Assembly: GCF_964222135.1 (NCBI RefSeq)
Contig: NZ_CAXQBR010000004.1
Span: 1-64,000, forward strand
Direction of reading: 5' to 3'
DNA from: Euzebya sp.
GTDB lineage: Bacteria; Actinomycetota; Nitriliruptoria; Euzebyales; Euzebyaceae
DNA: 64,000 bases
Of this stretch, positions 1-7,893 are shown piece by piece (the first letter of the stretch is position 1; the number at the start of each line of letters is the position of its first letter). The notes under the pieces were generated by a model. The model was not told where the DNA came from. It did not search any database and was given only the letters and a program-made list of their open reading frames with translations. The translations under genes and the position numbers were made by a program.

Positions 1-143
1 CCAAGACCGACATCGGCCGCGAGGAGAGCGAACCCGACGCCGCCTGCGACCGGGGGATCGCCATCGCGGATGGACCCCCGTGCGACGTCCCCTCCATCCC
101 CGAGACGGTCGTCGGGCCGAGGGGGGCCGACGGGGACCGCAGG

Positions 144-758
144 TCAGTCGCGCCTGATGACCGCCAGCCAGGCGTGGACCGTGTCGTCCCAGCCGTGGGC
201 GACCTCGATGGACGTGGCCTCCACCGACTCGACCGTCCAGCCGTCGGCGAACGCGTGGTCGATGTCCGCCCGCGACATCCGGCGGGGGCCGGCGTCACCC
301 GGCGTGCGGTCGCTGACGCAGAGCACCAGGACGACACCGCCGGGGCGCAGGACCTCCCGCAGCTCGGCGACGTAGCGCGCCTCGTCCGGAGGGCCGAGCA
401 CGTGGAGGAGCCCGCAGTCGACGACGGTGTCGTACACCTCGCGCAGCGCCCGGAGGTCGCGGGCGTCCCCGACCTCGAAGCGGACGTCCAGCCGGCGCGC
501 CGCCGCCTTCTGCCGCGCCTGGCGGATCGCCTCGGGGACCACGTCCACCCCCGTCGCCGCCAGGCCGCGGCTGGCGGCCAGCAGGGCGTGCTCGCCGGTC
601 CCGCACCCGACATCGAGCACGTGCCCTGCCATGAGGCCCCGGTCCGCGGCGCCCACGAGCGCCGGTTGTGCGCGGCCGATCTCCCACGGAGGCTGATCCG
701 CGTACGCGTCCGCGAACGCCTCGGCGACACGTACCGGCCGGTCGGGATCCTCGCCCAC
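144..758 (-). CDS. Class I SAM-dependent methyltransferase
   Basis: Predicted cytosolic methyltransferase of 204 residues; the substrate cannot be told from sequence. The SAM-binding glycine motif LDVGCGTGEH lies at about residues 49-58, followed by VDVVPEAI, a VGDARDL stretch and LREVLRPGGVVLVL, the usual order in the Rossmann-like methyltransferase fold. GTG at 758 is chosen because an AGGAGGT lies at 773-779 and the in-frame residues further upstream are low-complexity and do not match the fold. The spacer of 14 bases is long, so the start is not certain. The gene is divergent from the hydrolase beginning at 856, with about 97 bases between them. Nothing recognisable lies between it and the left edge of the window. 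Confidence 0.85.
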   Translation of the reverse strand: MGEDPDRPVRVAEAFADAYADQPPWEIGRAQPALVGAADRGLMAGHVLDVGCGTGEHALLAASRGLAATGVDVVPEAIRQARQKAAARRLDVRFEVGDARDLRALREVYDTVVDCGLLHVLGPPDEARYVAELREVLRPGGVVLVLCVSDRTPGDAGPRRMSRADIDHAFADGWTVESVEATSIEVAHGWDDTVHAWLAVIRRD

Positions 759-855
759 GCACCCACCATCGCACCTCCTGCCGCCGATGGCGATGAGGTC
801 TGAGGCCCCGCCCCGTCCACCTGACGACAGCCCAGTCGAGGGGACCGGAGGAGCC

Positions 856-1710
856 GTGGCGGAGCGCATGATCGAGGTCGGTGACGTGCAGCTGTGCGCC
901 GAGGCGTTCGGCGATCCCGCCGACCCGGCGGTCCTCCTCGTCATGGGGCTCGGCGCATCGATGCTGTGGTGGGACGAGGCGCTGTGCCGGTCCCTGGCCG
1001 ACGCAGGGCGGTTCGTGATCCGCTACGACCACCGGGACACCGGACTGTCCACGGCGTACCCGCCCGGCCGGCCGGGCTACTTCGGGGGCCACCTCGCGGA
1101 CGACGCGATCGCCGTGCTCGACGCCCACGACATCCTGGCTGCCCACGTCGTGGGTGTCTCCGCCGGCGGCGGAGTGGCGCAGCTCCTCGCGCTGGACCAC
1201 CCCGACCGCGTCCGCTCACTCGGGCTCATCAGCTCCTCACCGGCGACGCCGGGCGACCGCGATCTGCCAGCGCCCACCCCGGCGTTCCGCACCCTCGCCG
1301 CCACCGCGTCGGTGGACTGGGCGGATCCCGCGTCGGTCGTCGCGTACCAGCTCGAGTTCACCCGCGTGCTGGCCGGACAGGACCGACCCTTCGACGAGGC
1401 GTACCACCGCGAGCTCGTCGAACGCGACGTCGCGCGGGCCCGCGACCCGGCCGCCCTGCAGAACCACGACCTGCTCGACGGCGGGCGGAGCGGACACCCG
1501 CCCCTCACGACGATCGCCGTGCCCACCCTCGTCGTGCACGGCACGGCGGACCCCATGTTCCCGCCAGGGCACGGGGAGGCGCTGGCCGGCGCGATCCCCG
1601 GTGCACGCCTGCTCCTGCTCGACGGCATGGGCCACGGCGTCGTCCCGGCGGACCACGACGCGCTCGCCACCGCGATCCTGGCCCACACGGCACCGGGACC
1701 CCCGGAGTGA
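856..1710 (+). CDS. Alpha/beta-fold hydrolase
   Basis: Predicted alpha/beta hydrolase of 284 residues, similar in layout to the RdmC/aclacinomycin-methylesterase-like esterases; the substrate is unknown. The oxyanion strand LLVMGLGASM is followed by the nucleophile elbow GVSAGG (Ser about 102), the acid in HGTADPMF (Asp about 232) and the base in MGHGVV (His about 260). No signal peptide is visible. GTG at 856 follows GGAGGAG at 847-853 very closely. An ATG at 868 with its own weak GGAG is a realistic alternative that would shorten the protein by four residues. It ends against the convergent ABC permease gene, and a hairpin at 1790-1829 separates the two. Confidence 0.86.
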   Translation: MAERMIEVGDVQLCAEAFGDPADPAVLLVMGLGASMLWWDEALCRSLADAGRFVIRYDHRDTGLSTAYPPGRPGYFGGHLADDAIAVLDAHDILAAHVVGVSAGGGVAQLLALDHPDRVRSLGLISSSPATPGDRDLPAPTPAFRTLAATASVDWADPASVVAYQLEFTRVLAGQDRPFDEAYHRELVERDVARARDPAALQNHDLLDGGRSGHPPLTTIAVPTLVVHGTADPMFPPGHGEALAGAIPGARLLLLDGMGHGVVPADHDALATAILAHTAPGPPE

Positions 1711-1789
1711 GACTGGCCGGTCGATCTGGACCGCCTGCTGGCTGAGGCGACCCGGGTCGGCAACCCGAGGTGGGGGAGGGGAGGGCCAT

Positions 1790-1829
1790 GATGTGCAGCT
1801 CGGCCAGTCACGTGGCCCAAGTGCACATC
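1790..1829. terminator. Imperfect hairpin between convergent genes
   Basis: GATGTGCA (1790-1797) pairs with TGCACATC (1822-1829). Inside it GGCCA pairs with TGGCC around a six-base loop, with a four-base mismatch between the two helices. It lies between the convergent hydrolase and permease genes, so it could terminate transcription from both sides. There is no T-tract, as is usual in high-GC actinobacteria. The terminator role is inferred from position and fold only. Confidence 0.5.
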
Positions 1830-1847
1830 GGCGCGCCGGCCGCGCCC

Positions 1848-1878
1848 CGGCGCCCCATGCCTCCCGGCGCCCCATGCC
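1848..1878. repeat. Two 14-bp direct repeats, period 17
   Basis: CGGCGCCCCATGCC occurs at 1848-1861 and again at 1865-1878, just before the stop codon of the permease on the minus strand. No function is apparent. The rest of the 180-base intergenic stretch contains only the hairpin at 1790-1829. Confidence 0.6.
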
Positions 1879-1890
1879 CCCCGACGCGGC

Positions 1891-3504
1891 TCAGGCCGTC
1901 GAGTGGATGTCGCGGCGGGCGAAGGTGACCTGTCCGACGACGACCAGGGCGACCGCCGCCACCGCCAGCACGACGAGCGGCGCCCAGCGCATCCCCTCCG
2001 CCGGCAGGAGCGGGGTGTGACCCAGCGGGGAGAGGTCCAGCGCCCACTGCGGGAACTGCAGCAGCTGGCCCAGCCAGCCGACGATGCCGGCGTAGGCGAC
2101 GACCGCCCACGCCAGCGGGGTGATCCGCGGAGCCACGCCGTACAGGGCCACCGTGATCCCGATGACCAGCCAGATCGCGGGGACGTGGGCGAGGGCGGCG
2201 CCCAGCACCCGGGTGACGTACGCGCCGTCGCCCAGGCTCGAGGCGACGCTCACGCCCAGGCCGACGCCGGTCAGCACCATGAGCAGCGCGCTGCCCGCCA
2301 GGGCCACCACCAGGTGGCTGGCCAGCCAGCGGCGCCGCGACGTCGTGGCCAGCAGGGCCTCGGCGCGCCCGCTGACCTCCTCGCTGCGCGCCCGGACCGT
2401 GGCCACCACCGCGAACACGGTCGCGAGGACCGCGAAGACGAGGGTGATGATGGCCAGCCAGGCGTCGATGATCGTCCCGCCCAGGTCGGCGACGGCGTCC
2501 TCGATGACCGACATCTCCGAGACGAACCGCTCGACCTCGGTCGCGAGCGTCCCGTAGCCGACGGCGAACAGCCCGACCGCGAGGCTCCACCAGGCGACGC
2601 TCGACCGGTGCAGCCGCCAGGCCAGCCCGAGCGGGGTGGTCAGGCCGTCGCGCGCGTGCGCACGACCGGGTCGTGGCGGCACCAGGCTGGCGCCCACGTC
2701 CCGGCGGGTGCTCAGCGCGTACGCCGCGGCGACGAGGGCGACGACCGCCACCGCGGAGAGGCCCAGCGGCCACCAGCGGTCGTCGACGTACACGCGGGTC
2801 TGCTGGGCCCACCCGATCGGCGACAGCCACGACAGGGCGTTGCCGCCGAGGGCCGCCATGTCCCCGGCGGCCCGCAGCGTGTAGGCCAGGACCAGCACCG
2901 CACCGGCCAGCCCGTTGGCGCCCCGGGCGCTGGCGTTGACCTGCACCGCGACGGCGGCGACGGCCGCGAAGACCACACCGGTGGAGGCCACCGCGGCGCT
3001 GAAGAGGACCGACCCCTCCCACCCCACGTCCGCGATCCCAAGGCTGCCGATGCCGACGGCGAGCAGGACGGCCAGCACCGCGTTCGCCCCGACGGCCACC
3101 GCCAGCGCGGCCGTGGTCATCGCGTGGCGGCCGACGCGGCTGGCGCGGATCAGCTCGGCACGCCCGGCCTCCTCCTCGAGCCGTGTGTGGCGGACCACGG
3201 TGAAGATGCTCATCAGCGCGACGAAGACCGCGACCCAGCTGAGGTACTCGTGGCCGACCATCGCGCCGAAGGTGTAGTCGTCCAGCCCGTACCCGGGTCC
3301 GCTGATCGCCCGGGTCCCCGGGTTCTGGACCAGGACCGCGCGGGCCTGGCGGTCGACCGCCTCGGGGTAGAGGCCGGGCAGCGCCGCCACCGACGCGAGG
3401 GTGAACGCGGTCAGGCACAGCAGCCAGATCGCCAACCGGACCCGGTCGCGTCGCGCGATCACCGCCACCAGGTGGACCGTGCCGGTCAGGCTGCGGGGCG
3501 TCAC
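1891..3504 (-). CDS. ABC-2 type exporter permease
   Basis: Membrane permease of 537 residues, partner of the ATPase encoded immediately upstream in the same operon. The sequence has an N-terminal helix (IWLLCLTAFTLASVAAL), a soluble loop and then repeated groups of hydrophobic helices in two halves, about twelve in all. This matches the actinobacterial two-module ABC-2 permeases annotated as antibiotic or polyketide exporters. GTG at 3502-3504 overlaps the TGA of the ATPase gene (3501-3503) in a GTGA junction, so translation is probably coupled. With the TetR gene at the head of the operon, a drug- or metabolite-inducible efflux pump is the likeliest role; the substrate is unknown. Confidence 0.85.
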   Translation of the reverse strand: MTPRSLTGTVHLVAVIARRDRVRLAIWLLCLTAFTLASVAALPGLYPEAVDRQARAVLVQNPGTRAISGPGYGLDDYTFGAMVGHEYLSWVAVFVALMSIFTVVRHTRLEEEAGRAELIRASRVGRHAMTTAALAVAVGANAVLAVLLAVGIGSLGIADVGWEGSVLFSAAVASTGVVFAAVAAVAVQVNASARGANGLAGAVLVLAYTLRAAGDMAALGGNALSWLSPIGWAQQTRVYVDDRWWPLGLSAVAVVALVAAAYALSTRRDVGASLVPPRPGRAHARDGLTTPLGLAWRLHRSSVAWWSLAVGLFAVGYGTLATEVERFVSEMSVIEDAVADLGGTIIDAWLAIITLVFAVLATVFAVVATVRARSEEVSGRAEALLATTSRRRWLASHLVVALAGSALLMVLTGVGLGVSVASSLGDGAYVTRVLGAALAHVPAIWLVIGITVALYGVAPRITPLAWAVVAYAGIVGWLGQLLQFPQWALDLSPLGHTPLLPAEGMRWAPLVVLAVAAVALVVVGQVTFARRDIHSTA

Positions 3505-4427
3505 CTCGACGCCCCCGACCGCGTCGTCCCCGGACCGCGGTGGAGCTCGCTGTCGTAGTGGCGGAGCATGAGCTCCTCGAGGGTCGGGGGGTGGCTGGTC
3601 AGACCGCGCAGGCCGAGGGAGGTCACGTGCGCGACGGCAGCCTCCAGGTGCTCGCCGTCCACGGAGAACCGGACCCGCTGGCCGTCCACCTCCAGGTCGT
3701 GGATGCCGCTCAGCCCCTCGAACCCGTCGGGCGCCGCGACGGTCAGCGCCTCGATCGTCGTCCGCGCCAGGTGCCGCATGTCGGCCAGGGTCCCGGTCTG
3801 GACGACCCGCCCCTGGCGGATGATGCTGATCCGGTCGGCCAGCGCCTCGACCTGGGCGAGGATGTGGGACGACAGCAGGATCGTCCGCCCCTCCGCCGTC
3901 AGGTCCCTGACCACCTCCTGGAACACGACCTCCATCAGCGGGTCCAGCCCGGCGGTCGGCTCGTCGAGGAGGAGCAGCTCGGCGTCCGAGGCGAGCGCCG
4001 CGACGATCGCCACCTTGTGCCGGTTCCCCTTCGAGTAGGTGCGGCCCTTCTTGGTCGGATCGAGGTCGAACCGCTCGACCAGATCGTCGCGGCGCGTCCG
4101 GTCCAGGTGGCCACGCAGCGTGCCGAGCAGGTCGATGGCCTCCCCGCCCGTCAGGTTGGGCCACAGCTCCACGTCCCCGGGCACGTAGGCGAGGCGGCCG
4201 TGCAGCTCGAGCGCGTCGGCCCAGGGGTCGCCGCCCATGACCCGGACCTCGCCGGCGTCGCGGCGCAGCAGGCCGAGCAGGATCCGCAACGTGGTGGTCT
4301 TCCCGGCGCCGTTGGGGCCGAGGAAGCCGTGGACCTCGCCCTCGGCGACCGCGAGGTCCAACCCGTCGAGGGCGGTGGTCCGCCCGTAGGTCTTGGTCAG
4401 GCCGACGGCCTCGATCAGATCGGGCAT
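3501..4427 (-). CDS. ABC exporter ATP-binding protein (DrrA-like)
   Basis: ATPase of 308 residues that should energise the permease at 1891-3504. Walker A is GPNGAGKTTT (about residues 37-46) and Walker B is LLLLDEP followed by the D-loop TAGLDP. The H-loop lies in LLSSHIL. The signature motif reads YSKGNRHKV rather than the usual LSGGQ, a variant also seen in related exporters. A C-terminal region of about 90 residues resembles the DrrA accessory domain. It starts four bases after the stop of the TetR gene and overlaps the permease by four bases, so all three are one transcript. Confidence 0.88.
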   Translation of the reverse strand: MPDLIEAVGLTKTYGRTTALDGLDLAVAEGEVHGFLGPNGAGKTTTLRILLGLLRRDAGEVRVMGGDPWADALELHGRLAYVPGDVELWPNLTGGEAIDLLGTLRGHLDRTRRDDLVERFDLDPTKKGRTYSKGNRHKVAIVAALASDAELLLLDEPTAGLDPLMEVVFQEVVRDLTAEGRTILLSSHILAQVEALADRISIIRQGRVVQTGTLADMRHLARTTIEALTVAAPDGFEGLSGIHDLEVDGQRVRFSVDGEHLEAAVAHVTSLGLRGLTSHPPTLEELMLRHYDSELHRGPGTTRSGASR

Positions 4428-4431
4428 CCGT

Positions 4432-5082
4432 TCACGCTCCGGTGGGGTCGGGGGAGGTGGCGGCGCGGACCTCGCGCCACCACTCCGAGGCGGTCAGGTC
4501 GGCGATGGCCTCGTAGGCGTCGAACGTCGCCTGGCCGATGCGCCGCACGGTGGACTCGGTGAACGGCTCGATCCCCATCCGGCGGGCGATGTGGGCCTGC
4601 AGGACCATCGTGGAGGTGTTGAGCGCGGTGAGGACGGCCGCGGCGTCGCGGGTCCGCGGCGACCCCGGTTCGAACCGGTCGGGCCAGGTGCTCGACAGGT
4701 ACGCCTCGCTCGCCGACATCACCTGGTCGACGAGGTCGTCGATCGCCGTGGACCCGTCCACCATCGCGCGGCCGACGTAGCGCTGGACCACCGGCGCCAT
4801 CGAGATCAGGATGGACAGCACCTGCGGGTCGCTGAGGCGTCCGGCGTCGATCGCCGTCGTCTTGAACCGGATCAGCTCGAGCACGCGCTCGTCGCAGGCG
4901 GACCGCAGCCCGTCCTTGGTGCCGAAGTGGTGCTGGACCAGCCCGAGGGACACCCCCGCCGCCGCGGCGATGCCCCGCATCGTGGCGCCCTGGTAGCCGT
5001 GCTCGGCGAAGGCCTCCATCGCCGCGTCGCGGATCCGGGCCCGCGTGGTCAGGTCACCGACGGCATCGGGGGTCGCGCGCAC
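4432..5082 (-). CDS. TetR family regulator of the adjacent exporter
   Basis: DNA-binding repressor of 216 residues. The N-terminal helix-turn-helix is typical of TetR (IRDAAMEAFAEHGYQGATM, then IAAAAGVSLGLVQHHFGTKD), followed by an all-helical ligand domain. GTG at 5080-5082 is chosen because a complete promoter ends six bases before it: -10 TATTGT at 5089-5094 and -35 TTGACT at 5112-5117, with 17 bases between. The mRNA would be leaderless. A 16-bp palindrome overlaps the -10 box, which points to autoregulation of the tetR-ATPase-permease operon. The inducer is unknown. Confidence 0.88.
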   Translation of the reverse strand: MRATPDAVGDLTTRARIRDAAMEAFAEHGYQGATMRGIAAAAGVSLGLVQHHFGTKDGLRSACDERVLELIRFKTTAIDAGRLSDPQVLSILISMAPVVQRYVGRAMVDGSTAIDDLVDQVMSASEAYLSSTWPDRFEPGSPRTRDAAAVLTALNTSTMVLQAHIARRMGIEPFTESTVRRIGQATFDAYEAIADLTASEWWREVRAATSPDPTGA

Positions 5083-5088
5083 GACGTG

Positions 5089-5125
5089 ACAATACGACCG
5101 TATTGCATGCAAGTCAACCGTATTG
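5089..5125 (-). promoter_or_regulatory. Promoter with TetR operator candidates
   Basis: On the minus strand -35 TTGACT (5112-5117), a 17-base spacer and -10 TATTGT (5089-5094) stand six bases before the tetR start. The near-perfect palindrome CAATACGACCGTATTG (5090-5105) covers the -10 and part of the spacer. The half-site ACCGTATTG recurs at 5117-5125, exactly 20 bases from the copy at 5097-5105. TTGCATGCAA (5103-5112) is a further perfect palindrome. Binding by the downstream TetR protein is inferred from position. Confidence 0.72.
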
Positions 5126-5185
5126 CCGCGGTATTTGCCACCTGGTGTCGGGTTCCGGTCGGCCGTGACGGGGCAGGACCGGCTG

Positions 5186-6835
5186 GTGACACCGGACGCC
5201 ACGGCGCAGGAGCGCGCCGACCTGATCGAGACCGTCGCCCACGCCGCCCTGGGCTACGAGGAGCTCCACGAGGGGCAGCTCGAGGCCACCAGGGCGGCGC
5301 TCAGCGGCCGCGACGTATTGGTGGTCATGCCCACCGGGTCCGGCAAGTCGGCGATCTACCAGATGGCCGGAGCCCTGGCGGGCGGGACCGTCGTGGTCAT
5401 CTCCCCCCTCCTCGCCCTCCAGCGCGACCAGATCGTGGCGCTCGGGGGACGTCTCGGGGGTGCGGTGGCGCTGAACTCGACCCTCAGCCGCAGCGAGCGC
5501 GACGAGGTGATGGACCAGCTGGCCAGCGGCGAGCGGACGTTCGTCTTCCTCGCCCCCGAGCAGCTCCGCAACGACGACACGCGCGCGCAGCTGGCGGAGA
5601 TCGGCGTGCGGATGCTCGTCGTCGACGAGGCCCACTGCATCGCCAGCTGGGGTCACGACTTCCGTCCTGCGTACCTCCAGCTCGGCGAGAGCCGCGCCGG
5701 CCTCGGCGACCCGCAGGTCCTGGCCCTGACCGCCACCGCCTCCGCCCCGATCCGCCGCGAGATCATCGAGGAGCTGCGGATGGACGACCCGGTCGTCGTC
5801 AGCTCGGGCATCGTCCGCCCCTCGATCACCCTGGACGTCGTCACGACCAAGGACCTCGACGCAGCCACCCGGACCGTCGTCGACCTGGTCGCCGAGACCG
5901 CCGGCACCGGGCTGGTCTACGTCGCCACCCGAGCGGCTGCTGACGAGCTGGCCGCGACCCTCGCGACCGACGACCGACCCGCGCTGGCCTACCACGCCGG
6001 TCTGCCGACCTCGACGCGCACCGAGGTGGAGGCGCGCTTCGCCGAGCCCGACCCGGTCGTGGTCATCGCCACCACCGCCTTCGGGATGGGCGTCGATGTC
6101 CCGCACGTCCGCTTCGTCATCCACCGCGAGGCCCCCGCCTCGCTCGACGACTACTACCAGGAGTTCGGCCGCGCCGGCCGCGACGGCGACCCCGCGCGGG
6201 CCGTGCTGGTCCGCACCCTCGAGCACGCCACCAGCCGACGGATGGAGGGCGGGGTGACCCAGATCGAGCCGGCCACCTTCGACCGGGTGGCGCGTGGGCT
6301 GGCCGCCATCGGGGACCCCGTCGACGTGGCCGACGTCGCCGACGAGCTCGACATGACCGCGACGCGGCTGACCATGGTGGTCGAGCACTTCACCCGCACC
6401 GGCGCGATCCGCGCGGAGGACGCCGGCACCCTCACCTGGACCGGCGACACCGATCCCGACGAGGCGGTCGAGGACGCGGTCGAGCACCACCGACGCGACC
6501 AGGCGCTGGCCCGCAGCCAGGTCGCGATGATGCGGGAGTACGTCGACACGGCCGCCTGCCGCTGGCGCACGATCGGAGCCTACTTCGGCGAACCCGACGT
6601 CGAGGCCTGCGGCGCCTGCGACAACTGCCGGGCGGGCACCGCCGACACCGCCGAGGGCGAGGCGGGTGCCGACCACGACCTCGTCCCCGGCACCCGTGTG
6701 ACCCACGCCTCCTTCGGCGCCGGCACCGTCGAGGGCGTCGAGGGCCGGCGGCTCATGGTGCTCTTCGACGAGGCCGGCTACCGGACCCTGGCTGCTGACG
6801 TCGCCCTCGCCGGCGACCTCCTGACCGTCGACTGA
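5186..6835 (+). CDS. RecQ family ATP-dependent DNA helicase
   Basis: Superfamily 2 DNA helicase of about 549 residues for DNA repair or recombination. Motif I is MPTGSGKSAIY (about residues 49-59), the DEAH box is VVDEAHCIASWGHDFRP (about 145), motif III is LALTATA, and motif VI is YQEFGRAGRDG. The RecQ zinc module follows, with one Cys then ACGACDNC, and a winged-helix-like segment. The C-terminus carries a short GTRVTHASFGAGTVEG domain instead of an HRDC domain. GTG at 5186 follows GCAGG at 5173-5177. A GTG at 5165 is also possible, so the first residues are uncertain. It is transcribed away from the TetR operon. Confidence 0.9.
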   Translation: MTPDATAQERADLIETVAHAALGYEELHEGQLEATRAALSGRDVLVVMPTGSGKSAIYQMAGALAGGTVVVISPLLALQRDQIVALGGRLGGAVALNSTLSRSERDEVMDQLASGERTFVFLAPEQLRNDDTRAQLAEIGVRMLVVDEAHCIASWGHDFRPAYLQLGESRAGLGDPQVLALTATASAPIRREIIEELRMDDPVVVSSGIVRPSITLDVVTTKDLDAATRTVVDLVAETAGTGLVYVATRAAADELAATLATDDRPALAYHAGLPTSTRTEVEARFAEPDPVVVIATTAFGMGVDVPHVRFVIHREAPASLDDYYQEFGRAGRDGDPARAVLVRTLEHATSRRMEGGVTQIEPATFDRVARGLAAIGDPVDVADVADELDMTATRLTMVVEHFTRTGAIRAEDAGTLTWTGDTDPDEAVEDAVEHHRRDQALARSQVAMMREYVDTAACRWRTIGAYFGEPDVEACGACDNCRAGTADTAEGEAGADHDLVPGTRVTHASFGAGTVEGVEGRRLMVLFDEAGYRTLAADVALAGDLLTVD

Positions 6836-6847
6836 CGGCCGGGTCAG
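6832..6847. terminator. Short hairpin containing both convergent stop codons
   Basis: CTGAC (6832-6836) and GTCAG (6843-6847) flank a six-base GGCCGG loop. The TGA of the helicase (6833-6835) lies in one arm and the stop of the minus-strand ATPase gene (6844-6846) in the other. The five-base stem is short, so termination is only a possibility. Confidence 0.35.
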
Positions 6848-7281
6848 GACACCGAGTCGGCCAACAGCGAGTTCTCGGTAGCAGCCACCGCCCGGGTCAG
6901 CTCGACGAGCGTGCCGCCGTCGGGGGAGGGGGTGAAGCGCGCCTCGTCCACCAGCGCCCGCATGATCGCGACGCCCCGGCCGGACTCGCTCAACGGGTCC
7001 ACCGGCTCGGTGCCCGCGAACGCGTCGCTCAGGTACGGCGTGCGCTCGTTGACCACGTGGACGCTGGCGGTGAGGTCGCGGAGCTGGAAGCGGACGGTGA
7101 AGGTGTCGTCGTCCTTCGCGTGGGTGACGACGTTGTTGCACGCCTCCGACAGCGCGAGGGTCAGGTCGTGGACGTCGTCGGGGTAGACGCCGATCTCCGT
7201 GCACAGGGTGCCGACGGCGTGGCGGAGCACCGTGATGGCGCGGGTCTGCCGCGGGAGTTCGATCTCGAGCGTGACGTTCAC
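6844..7281 (-). CDS. RsbW/SpoIIAB-like ATP-binding anti-sigma kinase
   Basis: Small GHKL-type ATPase of 145 residues. The N box is ALSEACNNVVTHA and the G box is ESGRGVAIMRAL; both are hallmarks of the HATPase_c_2 family that includes the anti-sigma factors RsbW and SpoIIAB. Proteins of this kind bind or phosphorylate anti-sigma antagonists in stress or sporulation-type partner switches. No sigma factor or antagonist gene lies beside it, so its partner is unknown. The start codon is GTG at 7279-7281, with no strong ribosome binding site. It is convergent with the helicase gene, and the stop codons are nine bases apart. Confidence 0.85.
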   Translation of the reverse strand: MNVTLEIELPRQTRAITVLRHAVGTLCTEIGVYPDDVHDLTLALSEACNNVVTHAKDDDTFTVRFQLRDLTASVHVVNERTPYLSDAFAGTEPVDPLSESGRGVAIMRALVDEARFTPSPDGGTLVELTRAVAATENSLLADSVS

Positions 7282-7374
7282 CGGGAGGGGTCCAGTCGGT
7301 CGATGTCGCCCAGCGGGGGGAAGGGCTGAGCAGCATGTACCCCTTCGTCGGGGGCATCACGCCTGGCTGGTCGG

Positions 7375-7396
7375 CTGAGACGGGACCGCGTCTCAG
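7375..7396 (-). terminator. Hairpin terminator after the DUF1003 gene
   Basis: CTGAGACG (7375-7382) and CGTCTCAG (7389-7396) form an eight-base perfect stem with a six-base GGACCG loop. The stop codon of the minus-strand DUF1003 gene (7393-7395) lies in one arm, so the hairpin ends the ychF - MgtE_N - DUF1003 operon. Confidence 0.7.
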
Positions 7397-7893
7397 GAAC
7401 CTCCGACCCGCCGCTCCACCGCCTCCACCCGGGCGGTCAGCTGCTCGACGGCGTCGGTCAGCGCCCGCAGATCGCGCCCGACGTTGCGCTGCTCCGCCAC
7501 GTCGGTGACGGCGACGCGCACCGCTGCCAGCTCGCGGGCCAGGTACTCGGTGTCGGACAGCGTCCGGTTGCCCACCCGGCGGTCCCGCTCGGCCTGGGCC
7601 CGGTCCCGGTCGGCCTGGCGGTTCTGGGCCAGCAGGATCAGCGGCGCGGCGTAGCTGGCCTGGGTCGAGAAGAACAGGTTGAGGAGGATGAAGGGGTAGG
7701 GGTCCCAGCGGAACCGCACGGCGACGATGTTGATCACCACCCAGACGATCACCACGACCGTCTGGGCCACCAGGTAGGTGGCGGTGCCGAGGAAGTTGGC
7801 GATCGCCTCGGAGAACCGGCCGAAGCGCTCCTGGTCGTAGAACACCCCGACGCGCCGGCGCGTGCCGCGGGGGGCGGACAGGTCGCGGCTCAT
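7393..7893 (-). CDS. DUF1003 family membrane protein
   Basis: Inner-membrane protein of 166 residues, function unknown. Two hydrophobic helices are visible (TYLVAQTVVVIVWVVINIVA and PFILLNLFFSTQASYAAPLI, with the family-typical FDPYPF-like WDPYPFILLN segment). A cytosolic helical tail rich in Arg, Ala and Glu has coiled-coil character. ATG at 7891-7893 overlaps the TGA of the upstream gene in an ATGA junction. In actinobacteria DUF1003 proteins are often found next to a PRC/MgtE_N/CBS protein, as here, which suggests a shared membrane-associated or divalent-cation-related role (inference). Confidence 0.87.
   Translation of the reverse strand: MSRDLSAPRGTRRRVGVFYDQERFGRFSEAIANFLGTATYLVAQTVVVIVWVVINIVAVRFRWDPYPFILLNLFFSTQASYAAPLILLAQNRQADRDRAQAERDRRVGNRTLSDTEYLARELAAVRVAVTDVAEQRNVGRDLRALTDAVEQLTARVEAVERRVGGS

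Noticed and set aside
3-803. Open plus-strand frame running from the left edge through the methyltransferase region
   Set aside because: It is antisense to a clearly recognisable methyltransferase and its translation is Arg/Val/Asp-rich without any motif. It is a high-GC shadow frame.
1891-4164. 757-residue minus-strand frame extending the ABC permease upstream
   Set aside because: The first 220 residues are an out-of-frame reading of the ATPase gene. The permease starts at the GTG overlapping the ATPase stop (3502-3504).
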